64,000 nt of DNA, taken from Oncomelania hupensis (taxonomy: Eukaryota > Mollusca > Gastropoda > Littorinimorpha > Pomatiopsidae). A program made the translations under genes and the position numbers. This document shows positions 20,701-30,175 of the stretch, one piece after another. The stretch covers positions 7,515,686 through 7,579,685 of the forward strand of contig CM072522.1 in NCBI GenBank assembly GCA_036898135.1, given 5' to 3'. Positions within the stretch are counted from its first letter, which is position 1. Each line of letters starts with the position of its first letter. Under the pieces are notes generated by a model. It was not told where the DNA came from and searched no databases. It saw only the letters and a list, made by a program, of their open reading frames with translations.

Positions 20701-21198
20701 TCCAACGAAGAATACAAAGCATGGAGATGAGGTGCTACAGAAGACTTCTGGGCATTTCCTATACCCAACACATCACCAACGACGAAGTCCGACAGACCAT
20801 CACACAAGCCATTGGACAACACGATGACCTGCTAAAAGTGGTGAAGAAACGGAAACTCCGATGGTATGGCCACGTCACCAGATCATCAGGCCTTGCAAAG
20901 ACTATTCTGCAAGGCACAGTGCAAGGAGGTAGAAGAAGAGGGAGACCGAAAAAGAGGTGGGAGGACAACATTCGAGAATGGACTGGTTTGACACTGAGCG
21001 AAGCCATCAGGGCTGCTGAGGACAGAGAAAGATGGAGTATGCTGGTTAAACGATCATCTGTGGTGCCCCTACGACCTTCGGGTTACGGGACAGGATAGGA
21101 TAGGGATAGGATTGTATTCTATCTATTGTACTGTGAGTGTGACTGTGTTTGATGCACCTTGAGCAGACTATTGTTTGATAATGCGCTTTATAAATAAA

Positions 21199-21271
<73 letters not shown>

Positions 21272-21290
21272 CGATGATGATGATGATGAT
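17791..21290 (+). mobile_element. Full-length RTE-like LINE copy G
   Basis: The most complete copy: a short 5' leader (ACCCAACGTTTCCCGGCGTG region), one uninterrupted ORF, and a 3' UTR of about 100 bp holding the GGATAGGATAGGGATAGG block and a terminal TTTATAAATAAA. The last motif runs straight into an (ATG)n tail (21,199-21,290). A short 3' UTR and a microsatellite tail are usual for RTE-clade elements. The 5' boundary is approximate. Confidence 0.85.
17910..21098 (+). CDS. RTE-like LINE polyprotein: AP endonuclease + reverse transcriptase (intact, 1,062 aa)
   Basis: The single open frame encodes an apurinic-type endonuclease followed by a reverse transcriptase, the two enzymes needed for target-primed reverse transcription. 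Visible motifs, with rough residues: endonuclease start VIGTWNVRTLTAEGKLEEL (~92), GISELRWKG (~125), VQGDWNAKVGQD (~229), the catalytic SDHDLVIM (~328); [19 protein letters not shown] (~694), [16 protein letters not shown] (~750), FADDIDELAGEEQEL (~796); C-terminal LRWYGHVTRSSGLAK (~985) and RRGRPKKRW. Two in-frame Met codons at 18,042-18,047 precede the conserved region and are a likely alternative start, because the N-terminal 44 residues look like translated leader. No stops or frameshifts are seen. Family: RTE-like, related to the endonuclease of bovine CFDP2/BovB; exact clade not proven. Confidence 0.9.
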   Translation: MLLQVQRPCAQGQGEPHCIRGFRLWPTAWRGLGTARSFLPKTHYMMTQSTNSIPDRSSPGTRTAPSVGHQDGGVKYATDGQFSKIRTRNNIVIGTWNVRTLTAEGKLEELAHELDHYQWNVLGISELRWKGLGETTTDKGHKLYFSGRDDRHEHGVGFLVHKNILATVMGCRPVSSRLITIRLRAAPFNITIIQTYAPTSDYDDSEVEDFYENLQAVLDQVPKKDIVIVQGDWNAKVGQDAHHNWGDTCGPHCNNETNDRGLRLLEFARYNNLVLANTLGLQKNSRRWTWHSPGGEHHNQIDYIMVKKRFRSSINIGRTRTFPGADIGSDHDLVIMSFRIHLKRVNTAKCTRLKFDLDKLQDPEVAELFQATIGGKFAPLLILGAGEVDVNTMTTTFNSAVTDAATEILGKHRPKKKPWITPELLDLCDKRREMKKKKNTSQGADVYRKINNDIRKGMCTAKENWIEDQCQEIENSLNKNNSKKAYQTVKRLTSVKQPKVSTIQCKSGICLTEEQEVLDRWTEYCSDLYNHTPNGDPSVLACPENREEEEILPILREEVEAAVQSLKKGKSAGVDNIPAELLQAGGEAMIDALIIICNKIWQSGEWPIPWTQSLVITLPKKGNLQECENYRTISLISHPSKVLLKIILNRLKPQAEQIIAEEQAGFRAGRSTTEQIFNLRIICEKYLQHQQHLYHVFIDFKKAFDRVWHAALRATMKVYNISPKIIEVIKSLYDKATSAVLHNSTIGNWFRTRIGVRQGCLLSPTLFNIFLERIMSDALADHEGTVSIGVRAISNLRFADDIDELAGEEQELEQLVQRLDTTSRAYGMEISAEKTKMMTNNTNGINTDIKVQGQSLNTVHSFKYLGAIVSDNGSRQEVLSRIAQTTAALTRLKPIWKDRTISLHSKVRLLRSLVISIFLYACEAWTLTADLQRRIQSMEMRCYRRLLGISYTQHITNDEVRQTITQAIGQHDDLLKVVKKRKLRWYGHVTRSSGLAKTILQGTVQGGRRRGRPKKRWEDNIREWTGLTLSEAIRAAEDRERWSMLVKRSSVVPLRPSGYGTG

Positions 21291-21345
21291 TTCGTCCTGA
21301 TTTGGCTCGGAGGAGTCCGCTGGACCTAAAGCAATAATCTTGTAT

Positions 21346-21421
<76 letters not shown>

Positions 21422-21430
21422 AATGATGAT
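21199..21430 (+). repeat. Two (ATG)n arrays around an inverted retroposon 3' end
   Basis: (ATG)n at 21,199-21,290 is the RTE tail. Bases 21,291-21,337 are the last ~45 bp of the TATA-box retroposon family in plus orientation (TTGGCTCGGAGGAGTCCGCT, GGACCTAAAGCAA). A second (ATG)n follows to 21,430. The array may have served as the landing site of a severely truncated retroposon. Confidence 0.8.
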
Positions 21431-21443
21431 ATGATAGGATAGG

Positions 21444-22505
21444 ACTGACCCATCTACAAATGTCGTTACCGATACCAAATGCTCTTAAGACCTTTTGCAT
21501 ACATTTCCAATCCACAGAGTCAAATGCCTTCTCAAAGTCGACATAAAAGAAGCCCTGACATGTTGTTTTCATTAGCTTAACTAATAATATCATAAATTAG
21601 ACGAATGTTGTCCCTTAAGTATAAATGCTGTTTGATCTTCATTAATCAGAGACGGCAATACTAACTTAGATGGTTTGCTATACAGCCAGAACCGATCTTA
21701 TACACCATATTCAACAGTGAAATTGGTCTCCAATTTTTAATATATTATTTGTTTTTATCTCCTTTTGGGATTGTAATAATTATTCCTTCTTTTTGAGTGG
21801 AAGAGAGATAACATTTTTTTATTATTACTCTCATTCAAATAACGAATAAAAAATGACCTAATCTGCAACCAAACTACTTTTAAATAATCAGCTGTAAATC
21901 CATCTGTACCGGGACTCTTAAATTTCTTTGTTTTTTTAAAAAGCATTACTCGCTTCCTCTAATGTTATTTCACCTTCAAGGTTTTTGCTCTCATCTTCTG
22001 TTAAGAGTATTTAAATTTGTTACTAAATCTGATATTTCACATTCTTCTAACTGCTTTTCCTAATTATACTTCTGATAAAAACCCAATACCTCATTCAAAA
22101 TGTCACCGTGCTCACTAAATCTCGGACCCATCATTCCCAATGACCTTGTTCATACTTTTGCTCACGAAGTTTCTTTTCTCAAACTCGCAAACATATTTTT
22201 TTCATTTTCTCCCCCTCTCGCCCGTGACCTAAGTAAAACCCCTTCTATTTTCTTTTCCTAAGTTTAATTAATTTCTTTTTACAATGGACTAATTTTTATT
22301 TTCATCCTCTGTCAATAAAGGTAACTTTTGTAATACGTTAATCCGCTCTTCTAACTTTATCTCCGTTTCTATTTTGTCGTTTTTTATAAGCATAAGATAT
22401 TGGGTTTTTTGTCGAATTTTCATTAGCAATACGTCATGAAACTGGTCCGAGATCACGAGTTGAATTTCATGTCTAAGAAGAATAGTTTCTATGCCTTCTC
22501 TTTTG
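21444..22505 (-). mobile_element. L1-like LINE, pre-RT and RT N-terminal part (piece 1 of 3)
   Basis: Minus-strand reading gives KKFKSPGTDGFTADYLKVVW (the usual N.KSPG.DGF.AEFYK entry to L1-type RTs), then NWRPISLLNMVYKIGSG, INEDQTAFILKG and FYVDFEKAFDSVDWKCMQ, with several stops. Upstream residues to about 22,505 read as the charged linker. This is the oldest element of the nest; three younger insertions separate it from its C-terminal pieces. Confidence 0.8.
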
Positions 22506-22860
22506 ACCAAACTTCATAAGAACATTATCCAGGTTAGAGGCCTGCCTCCCGTGTCATCAAAGATCTTTGGTGTCATCCACCGCAAAGGTCAAGGTCGCTG
22601 GAGTCTATTTGTTGCGAAACACGTGTTGGTCGATACCTCCAAAACTGCTGAAGCGATTTTGTTGAGTTTTGGTATACAGGCACTTCCAATCATGGACCAT
22701 CCTACAATATCAGCCTCTCCAGCTCTACGGTGGACTACTTCAAAGATCAAGCTCGGTCCTAATTTGATCTTTCTGTTCAAACACGTGTGACTTTTACCGA
22801 TTTTGATTATTTTTACTGAGCAGATACTAAGCAGATAACTCCTGAGGACTGATTTGATCA
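22506..22860. repeat. Dispersed repeat (AAACTTCATAAGAACATTA type)
   Basis: ACTTCATAAGAACATTATCC and the following bases recur in altered form at 23,527-23,570 (ACTTCATAGGAACATTACTT). A related GTTTGGTCAAAATCCATTCA stretch is at 31,993. No coding potential was recognised. Confidence 0.5.
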
Positions 22861-24330
22861 CTTAATGAAGTGAAATGACACCCCGTCCCGTAAATGCCAC
22901 CCCTCACCCTTTGTTCATTCAGACCCAGGTTTTCCAACTGAAAATTAACTCCCTCCGCTAACACAGTTGCAATATACAGATAGAAAACTATCAGTCATGT
23001 GGGCAGTTATCTTACGATTAATTACTGTAGACTGAAAGGTAAACAACAAGTCCGCAAATGCGGACCTCTACCCGTACCAATCAGCTGTGGCAAACCTAAA
23101 CTCACCGTGCCATGTATCAATGTAGTCAATCCAAGCAAACTTCTTTTTCCTCTTCTTTTTCTTCTTCATACTAATGCTTTGATGGAACAGTGAGTGGACT
23201 GAAACTCCAAGAGGTCCAGTGGCCAGAGGGGTACAGGACTTGAACCAGCAAAAGATGCTGCATTGGGTAAGATGGAATGGCTAACCGCGATATTATCTGG
23301 TCCGGGTATTGTTGCAAACTCTTCGCCGAAAGTACTAGGTCCAAAAAAAAAAATCTTCTAGAATGATGTTTGACGTCAAAACTGCGAGTGCGTAATGTGT
23401 TGTGTTGTTTGCTACGTCAGAGGGTTTGTTTTGTTTTTAAAAAAGCCGGGCAATGGGAATGACCCAAAAGTCGGTCTGTCGGTCAGTCCGTCGCGCGCCA
23501 CATCTCAGGAACCACTAAACGGATTTTGAGCAAACTTCATAGGAACATTACTTAGGTTAGTGTCCAGCCTTCCGTGCCATGCGTGCGTGCATGCGTGAGT
23601 GTGCAAGTGTGTAGGTAGGAGTGTATGTGTGTGTGTGTGCGCGTGTGCGTGTGTTTGTCAAATGATATGAACAAAACAGACCACAACTCAACCCGATTTG
23701 TAAATGTGTGGGGTTATCTGAAAATACGTTGATATACTTACCCTGCTTTTCTGGAGGTATGCTTTGACTGCACCATGGACAACGATGTACAAAATTTAAT
23801 ATACTATCAATCTCTTCCTCCCGTTTGTTTCTGTAGTACACTAGACTGTGCTTCTGTTATTATATCGTATGTCGTACTTTTCCCAAACCCTTTTTTCTCC
23901 TGCCCGTCACCCCCTAGGCCCGCCACCCCCTTGTAAATGGTGGCCTGGTAGTACAGGTCATAGGATGGTTTCCTAAGCCGAAGGTCGCGTCTTCGAACCC
24001 CGCATGAGAACAACGAGGATGTCCACCGGGTACTCCGGTTTCTTCACTCATGGTATTGGATGCAGTCAATGTAAATTTATAAAAAAAATAAACATTGGTG
24101 TCTCTTCCGCTTTCTTAGTCTGGTTCTGAAAAAAAAACAAAAAATGAAAAGTATGGAAATATTTGCAACAGTTTTTTGTTGTTGTTATTCGTTTGTATAC
24201 CTGTGGGCTAAGAACATATCCAAGGTATAGATCAAAAATGCATTTTCTGCAATGGTAAGTTTCTAGGTTAAACTGTAATCACCATAATTACTAACGTCAA
24301 CATAAGATTTGCCCACTGTCATTAATTTAC
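22861..24330. other. Non-coding; repeat fragments only
   Basis: No recognisable ORF. Bases 23,450-23,580 hold the repeat GTCGGTCTGTCGGTCAGTCC, related to 22.5 kb. GT-rich runs lie at 23,581-23,656. Confidence 0.4.
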
Positions 24331-24359
24331 GTTGGTAACTTGGCTGTTTGAATGTCAGT

Positions 24360-25372
24360 ACAAGTCCATTCCCTTCAAGTGCGCTGATAGGATCGTCCTG
24401 CGCTGGCTGGGGTTAGAGACAGAAGAGCATCAGTATCTGCTTCAGTTTGCCTGTGCCCGCAACCGGAGTAGGCCTACTGAAGATGCGATCCTTCGTCTGT
24501 ACAACGTCTCCTAGCACCTCGAGAAGCCTTCCGCCTTTGCCATGATAACCTTTACCTCGACTTCATCAGCGCCTCTAACATTGTCACCACCAACACCGGC
24601 GCTCCTCAAAGTTGCGTACTCTCTCCAGCTCTCGTTACAGTGTACACAGCAGACTGCCGTGCCTCCGATGAAGACAGTCTGCTTGTAAAGTTTGCAGACG
24701 ACACGTCGTTGTCTGGCCTTATCCTAAAGGGCGACGAAGCGGTGTACAGGCACGCTGTTGAGAAGCTGGTGGATTGGTGAGATACAAAGCCTTTTGCAGA
24801 CTTCAAAAGGACAAAGTCCTGTATCGCCCTGATTGTCATCAAGGGTGATGGTGGACACCTACCAGTACCTGGGCACACTCATCGACAACCAGCTGGATTG
24901 GTCCCCCAACGTCGACGCAGTATGCAAGAAGGCGAATCAGAGAACGTAGGCTACTTCCTGAGGAAGCTGAGAGGGTTCCAGGTCTGCCCTGACATTCTAC
25001 GCCTCTTCTTACAGTCGTGCATCCAGAGCTTCCTGACTTTCAACCAGCTGTGCTATCACAGCAGCGATAAGAAGGGTGATATGGACCGGCTGGAGAAGAT
25101 TGTCAGCCGAGCAGCCTTCGTCATCGGAGCAGACCTGCAGTGCCTCGTTCTCGAGCGTGGATTGAGGAAGTTTTCCAACATCCGCTCTGACGACCGGCAT
25201 CCTGTCCACCAGGTCGTTGCATCCTGCGATTCCAGGCGGGAGTTGTCACGGCGGCTGAGGTCTCTCCGTGCCCGAAACAACCAACCAACCCTATGACTCT
25301 TTCTTGCCGACCACTGTGCGACTCTTCAACAAGTCACTGTGGTGCCCTCTTGTCAGGTCCTTCATACACTGC
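24360..25372 (+). mobile_element. Decayed non-LTR retrotransposon RT, third LINE type
   Basis: Translated across frameshifts the segment shows TEDAILRLYNV, TNTGAPQSCVLSPALV, and VKFADDTSLSGLILKGDE (RT catalytic FADD). Further on are LRKLRGFQVCPDILRLFLQS, IQSFLTFNQLCY, SNIRSDDRHPVHQVVASCDS, and near the end DSFLPTTVRLFNKSL. This is the RT palm through C-terminus of a Rex1/CR1-like LINE often seen in fish and mollusc genomes. There are several stops and at least two frameshifts. No 5' part was found. Confidence 0.75.
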
Positions 25373-25378
25373 CTCACT

Positions 25379-25399
25379 GGTGTGTGTGTGGGTGGGTGA

Positions 25400-25478
<79 letters not shown>
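25379..25478 (+). repeat. (GT)n(GA)n compound microsatellite
   Basis: A GT-rich run to about 25,420 is followed by pure GA to 25,478. Confidence 0.95.
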
Positions 25479-25612
25479 GCAACTGGGGTAAGTTTTCATT
25501 CTGTTGCAATTTTTTCCTTGCTAAAATGCAAATTTACTGGGCTATGTGTAAAAGAAGAGATCGCCGCGCTTTGAGTTCGATGAAAGAAAAAGCGCGTGAT
25601 AGCATCCTGCAT

Positions 25613-25617
25613 TATTA

Positions 25618-25671
<54 letters not shown>

Positions 25672-25672
25672 T
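25613..25672 (+). repeat. (TTA)n microsatellite
   Basis: About 18 TTA units. Confidence 0.95.
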
Positions 25673-25919
25673 GTACTATACCTCCTTTTTTTTTTCTTCT
25701 CCGAGTCTATCTTTCTTTCTTTGTTTATAGAAATTAACTGGACAAATGACTTTTTTCCGTAACATTCGGGCTATTGAGAAAGTATATTGGTATATAAGCA
25801 GCATCTCCTACATAAAAAAAAAAAAATATGGAATTCAGTCGCACACATACACACATGCCCCAGTCGTGCGCAAGCCACAAATGCTTTCATGGACTCTTTC
25901 ACTCCAAGTTGATGAGCAG

Positions 25920-25920
<1 letters not shown>

Positions 25921-25966
<46 letters not shown>
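25921..25966 (+). repeat. (CA)n microsatellite
   Basis: A pure CA run of about 23 units. Confidence 0.95.
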
Positions 25967-26052
25967 CCGTGTAGAAACGCCGTCGTGATGACTTTCATGA
26001 AACTCTACATACGTTACTTTGACATTTTTACAAATTTGTCCATTTTTTAAGC

Positions 26053-26117
26053 TAACCCTAACCCTAACTCTAACCCTAACCCTTAACCTAACCCTAACAC
26101 AGCCCTAACCCTAACGG
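26053..26117 (-). repeat. Interstitial telomere-like (CCCTAA)n
   Basis: About nine CCCTAA units with a few variants (ACTCTAA, ACACAGCCCTAA). Most molluscs use TTAGGG telomeres, so this is a short interstitial telomeric sequence. Confidence 0.85.
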
Positions 26118-26216
26118 AACACTGTGTTGACGTCAAAATAACGGGGTCCGTCAAAAGAAAGTACGTAGAAGTTCAAGTGTATGTCAGAATAAAGGCGTTT
26201 TTACCTAGCCACAAGT

Positions 26217-26272
<56 letters not shown>
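26118..26272 (+). repeat. Dispersed repeat plus (CA)n
   Basis: Bases 26,118-26,217 are the inverted partner of 12,285-12,382 (GTTGACGTCAAAATAACGGG, then AGAATAAAGGCGTTTTTACC). They run into a (CA)n array to 26,270, mirroring the GT run beside the other copy. Confidence 0.8.
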
Positions 26273-26573
26273 CAAGAACTGCATGCGTCAATGTACCATA
26301 TATTGTGTCTTGTAAACCTTGTTTTGGTTTTATGACAATAAATATTCGTATTCACACAACACTGTCAAAAGTCGTTTAAAGTCAGCATGAGTTCATTTTA
26401 AAAATAAAATCTTTTACACTACATGGTATCATCATATAAAAAGTTTATTAATCCACACTACGGAGGTGAAAGCTCTCCAACAGGTGTACAAGCAGCTTTA
26501 AAAACAGTCATTGGGACCACTGATAATGTCATGTACTACGCTAGAAGAGCAGGGCGGTGGCAAGGGTAAAAAG

Positions 26574-26731
26574 AAAGAGATTACTCTTATATAGCGCACT
26601 TACAAGCTCAGAGAGCTCAAAGCGCTGGCCACTAATATTCAACAATCACAAAATAGTTTGCTGAAGTCAGGATTCGAACCCACGTCGCCCAGACGCACGT
26701 ACACAAGTCGTGCGCTAGGGGAGGGGGGGGG
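26574..26731 (-). mobile_element. tRNA-like SINE fragment
   Basis: It shares CTTATATAGCGCACTTACAA and CTCAAAGCGCTGGCC with the SINE family at 7.4 kb. On the minus strand it has a B box GGTTCGAATCC and a weak A box (TAGCGCACGAC). The head differs from the first SINE, so it may be a sister subfamily. Confidence 0.6.
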
Positions 26732-27500
26732 GAGGAGGGGTGTTATGGGAATGAGGTATAATGCAATCACTGAGCGTCATGTTAGGCACAGCATTGTTTC
26801 CCTTGGCTCATCCACATCAACGCCCAGTTTTTGTTGGTCGCTCTCCGCTGCGAGTTTGTTAACGCCTGTGCTTGCGTTCTAAGGGAGATAAGCCATTTAC
26901 GACGACCGCTTGAACTCTTTGCCAATATTAGACGCACACACAAATATATGAATATAGGCTCTTTTGATCAGATCTAGACGAGGCTTCACACTCACTGCGT
27001 ATTTACTGCATAGCATTGAATTGTTTTGAACTGATTCAACCACACGTAATATCACGTCAACAAGCAGAACACCGGATATGATCACACGCAAAGAAGACGA
27101 CACGCCTTTCAACTGCAAAAACGTTATTACCAGTGGTAAGATGACAATTGGTTTGTATAATAGGTGCAGAAATTCTTCAATCTTCTTTCTAGGCAGGAAC
27201 GGAACCCCTCAGTCAAATCCTAAGAAATGGAACACATCTCAATGATTGCCATCCTAAAGATCGCAATCGTGGGTTTTGAACTAGCGTCAAAATTAATACG
27301 ACAACAGTTGACGTGGTACAACGAGTCAAGGTCACAGTTGATATCATTCTTTTGTTTAATCTTTTTTAAACGAAAGCTGGCATCACACTTTAACAGGTAA
27401 AGGCAAATGTTACACTTCACTGTCATACAGTGTCTGCATACATCCAAAGATTATGAGTGAATGTTTATCCAGAACTGGGTATAAACAAAGAGCTTAATGA
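26732..27500. other. Non-coding; nothing recognised
   Basis: No supported ORF. A segment near 27,430-27,460 (TACATCCAAAGATTATGAGTG) resembles 29,758-29,780, suggesting an unidentified low-copy repeat. Confidence 0.35.
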
Positions 27501-27511
27501 TAGAATTGATT

Positions 27512-28072
27512 GATTGAATGTTGCTTTAGGTCCAGCGGATTCTTCCAAGCCAAATCAGGACCGGACTACCCCTGATCCGCATAAAAGATCTGTTGAAACA
27601 ACCCTAGTGGGAAAACTGAATGCCCTCCACCGTCCAGTCACTTTACAATAAAGACATCCCACGCAGGGGACGGCTGAGGCTTTACCCCAACTACTCGAAC
27701 CCCCGGTTACAAAAACAAAATAGAATACAAACATCATTATAAATTATCAACAAAACACATACATATAAAATGCCTATATTGCTAAATAATAACATCATAG
27801 GAAGCCCTAGTGACCACCCGGCAGAAAGTGTCCAATACTCCCAAGCTGATCCAAACAGACCTCATACGCAAACAAGGAGTCTTGTCCAGGAAGAGGTTTC
27901 AAGAAAAAAGGTAGGTCATTGATCTAGCGAAGAAGAAGATAGTATAGCAGAGTGATAGGACAGCAGGAATGGGAAAGAGCAAATGAGGAAGACAGCGACA
28001 GTGGGAATTTAAAGCACTAAATTTCCAGAAAGTGGGGATACTATTTATACTGAAACCCCCGGCACTCCAACG
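27512..28072 (-). mobile_element. TATA-box retroposon copy 3
   Basis: Near full length: a GATT-rich tail and TTTAGGTCCAGCGGATTC at the low end, and TATTTATACTGAAACCCCCG (antisense of the TATA region) at the high end. No clear TSD was seen. Confidence 0.8.
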
Positions 28073-28283
28073 GGGGTACTGTTGTCGCAGTGAATCGGTC
28101 ATGCCTATAAAGGAAAGACAGGTTTTCAACTGGGGCTTTCACTTTTCCCTTTATAGGTTAGAACAATCTACAGTGGTAAGATTGCTCATGACCCCAAGGG
28201 GTTAATGATAGAAAGAGGGGGAACTTGGTACAGAACCGCGAGACGAAAGGTACGAGTTATGCTCCCTTGTCGACATGCTGAAA

Positions 28284-28423
28284 ATGGCTCGTGACAGAAA
28301 GTCAAAAGGCGACCGAGTGAAACAGGGCGGTGACTTTTGCACAGCCATAAATTGCCATAATGCCAGATACAAAAAAAGTTGTGTTGGCAAGTCCTTTTTC
28401 AAATTTCCAAGAGACAAAGAAAG
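28284..28423 (+). CDS. Orphan THAP zinc-finger first exon
   Basis: ATG at 28,284 opens MARDRKSKGDRVKQGGDF then CTAINCHNARYKKSCVGKSF and FKFPRDKER, ending two bases into a codon at the donor GGTAAAT (GT at 28,424). The C-x4-C pair, the basic N..YKK region and the SFFKFPRD segment are the first half of a THAP (C2CH) DNA-binding domain, which host transcription factors and P-element/THAP9-type transposases share. The second half (W...C..H) was not found in the next 8 kb on this strand. It could be a host gene with distant exons, or a remnant of a domesticated or dead P-like transposon. Confidence 0.6.
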
Positions 28424-29110
28424 GTAAATTGCAATTGAAAAACTTCATTTTTGTGTGTTTAAGTAGGCCTAAACTAAGACCGCTGCAGTGTTGTTAGTGT
28501 TAAAACAATCGGAGAGCGGCTTGAATGATTCATGTTATACCTATCTGCTAAATCCAAAACAGTTTGCTTGCCGACAGTTTACGTTCAACAGGTCGCTCAC
28601 TGTTTACGTTATTGCTAGGTTGTTTGACTATATTTGTGCTTATATTTCAAAAGTAGATGTCAGATTGCCAGTTTGGCTTTGTCAAACTGCTTATGTTAAC
28701 AAGTTAAATTAGACTAAGTCTGTTTTCTCCTCGTGATCAAATACTGTGCAAGATAACCTCTTACCTAGGCACAAAAATGGTCCTTGATCTGTTGTAATCC
28801 CTTTTCGTTTGAGTGTAAATGGGAAAAAAAATGTAATGTAGAAACACAGTCCTTGTTCTGATCTGTGAATTTCTGCGCATTAGATCTATATTGCGTGGAA
28901 TGTGGTAGTCTAGGTTCTGATTGTTCTGTCTGATTAATTATTTTCCATGAAGTGACTGATGTTATTAAGCCAGTGATGTGGGAGGTGAGAGGGTTGGGGG
29001 GTAGGGGGACACCTGATATAAATTAAATTCACACTATTAGTGAAACATTTTGTTATTGTGCCTTATTGTGATTAATTGATTGAATGACAGAGCTCTCTTT
29101 TCCCCCACCC
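28424..29110. other. Non-coding; nothing recognised
   Basis: Putative intron following the THAP exon, with no supported ORF. Confidence 0.35.
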
Positions 29111-29115
29111 CCCAC

Positions 29116-29116
<1 letters not shown>

Positions 29117-29210
<94 letters not shown>

Positions 29211-29236
29211 CTCTCGATCGATCGATCGATCGATCA
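29117..29236 (+). repeat. (CT)n and (CGAT)n microsatellites
   Basis: About 45 CT units followed by five GATC units. Confidence 0.95.
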
Positions 29237-29851
29237 CGGATTTACACAGTTTCGGATAAATGAAACAGTCTGTCATGCATATTTTAATTTTAAAATATCT
29301 GTCGATTAAAAAATAATAAATTCCAGGGCAGAAAACGAACCTATGACATACACACATAAGCAGCATAAAAGCACCTAATAAATGTCAATAAGTAAACATT
29401 AAAAAAAAAATAAAAGACAGCAGTAGCGGAATGTTAATAATAATGATGGTTAAAAGTTTGGTTTTTGTAAACGTTGCCATAAAAATGTTCTTTTGCAATG
29501 GCATAGGCTCAATAAGTTACCACGCACAGATCATTCATGTAGCAGATGATGAAATATAGCCAGCCCGAGCAAAGGGAAATAATCCGTGAGAGCGTCTCGC
29601 ATTTTTGTATATGACATAATGGAAGTTCCCCCTCTTTCCGTAATAAGCTCTTTGGTATAAATCTGTGGTGAATTCTGATATCAGTATGATGGATCGATGA
29701 TACCGTTTATTAACGTTCATGGTGCCACAAGCTTTTAGGACTTGACAGGTTTTCTGTATACATCCAGCGATTACGAGTGACAATGTTAGCCTGGGGGTCG
29801 TTTACATTTTCAGTATTATGCATTGATTGTAATCTTTCATTCGTTGCTCCA
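29237..29851. other. Non-coding; nothing recognised
   Basis: No gene-like ORF was recognised. Confidence 0.35.
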
Positions 29852-30045
29852 TGTGGTCCTCATTCGGATCCTAACTGTCCGCTGGACCCTTTAAACATTA
29901 ATTCTCAATCTATCTTTATTGCTCCGTAAGCTTTCAGGAAGTGATACCAATATTCCTTATATTACTATGCACAGTTCTTATATAATGCTTTTCCAGCTCA
30001 AGGGCTATTCACAGGTAGGCAATAACAGCCAACAAGAGGATCTAA
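29852..30045. repeat. Retroposon 3' fragment and SINE fragment
   Basis: Bases 29,852-29,905 (TCCGCTGGACCCTTTAAACA) are a short plus-oriented 3' end of the TATA-box retroposon. Bases 29,973-30,050 (ATAATGCTTTTCCAGCTCAA, GGATCTAACTCAAG) are a SINE fragment. Confidence 0.6.
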
Positions 30046-30175
30046 CTCAAGAACATTCAAACGTATTATCAGACATTTATACCCATTTTATCAAAAGTGT
30101 TAAATTTCTTGGCAATGTTGTGACTCTGCTTTATCCAAACAAAGCAAAATGAAAGTATGGAATTTAGTTGGTTAG

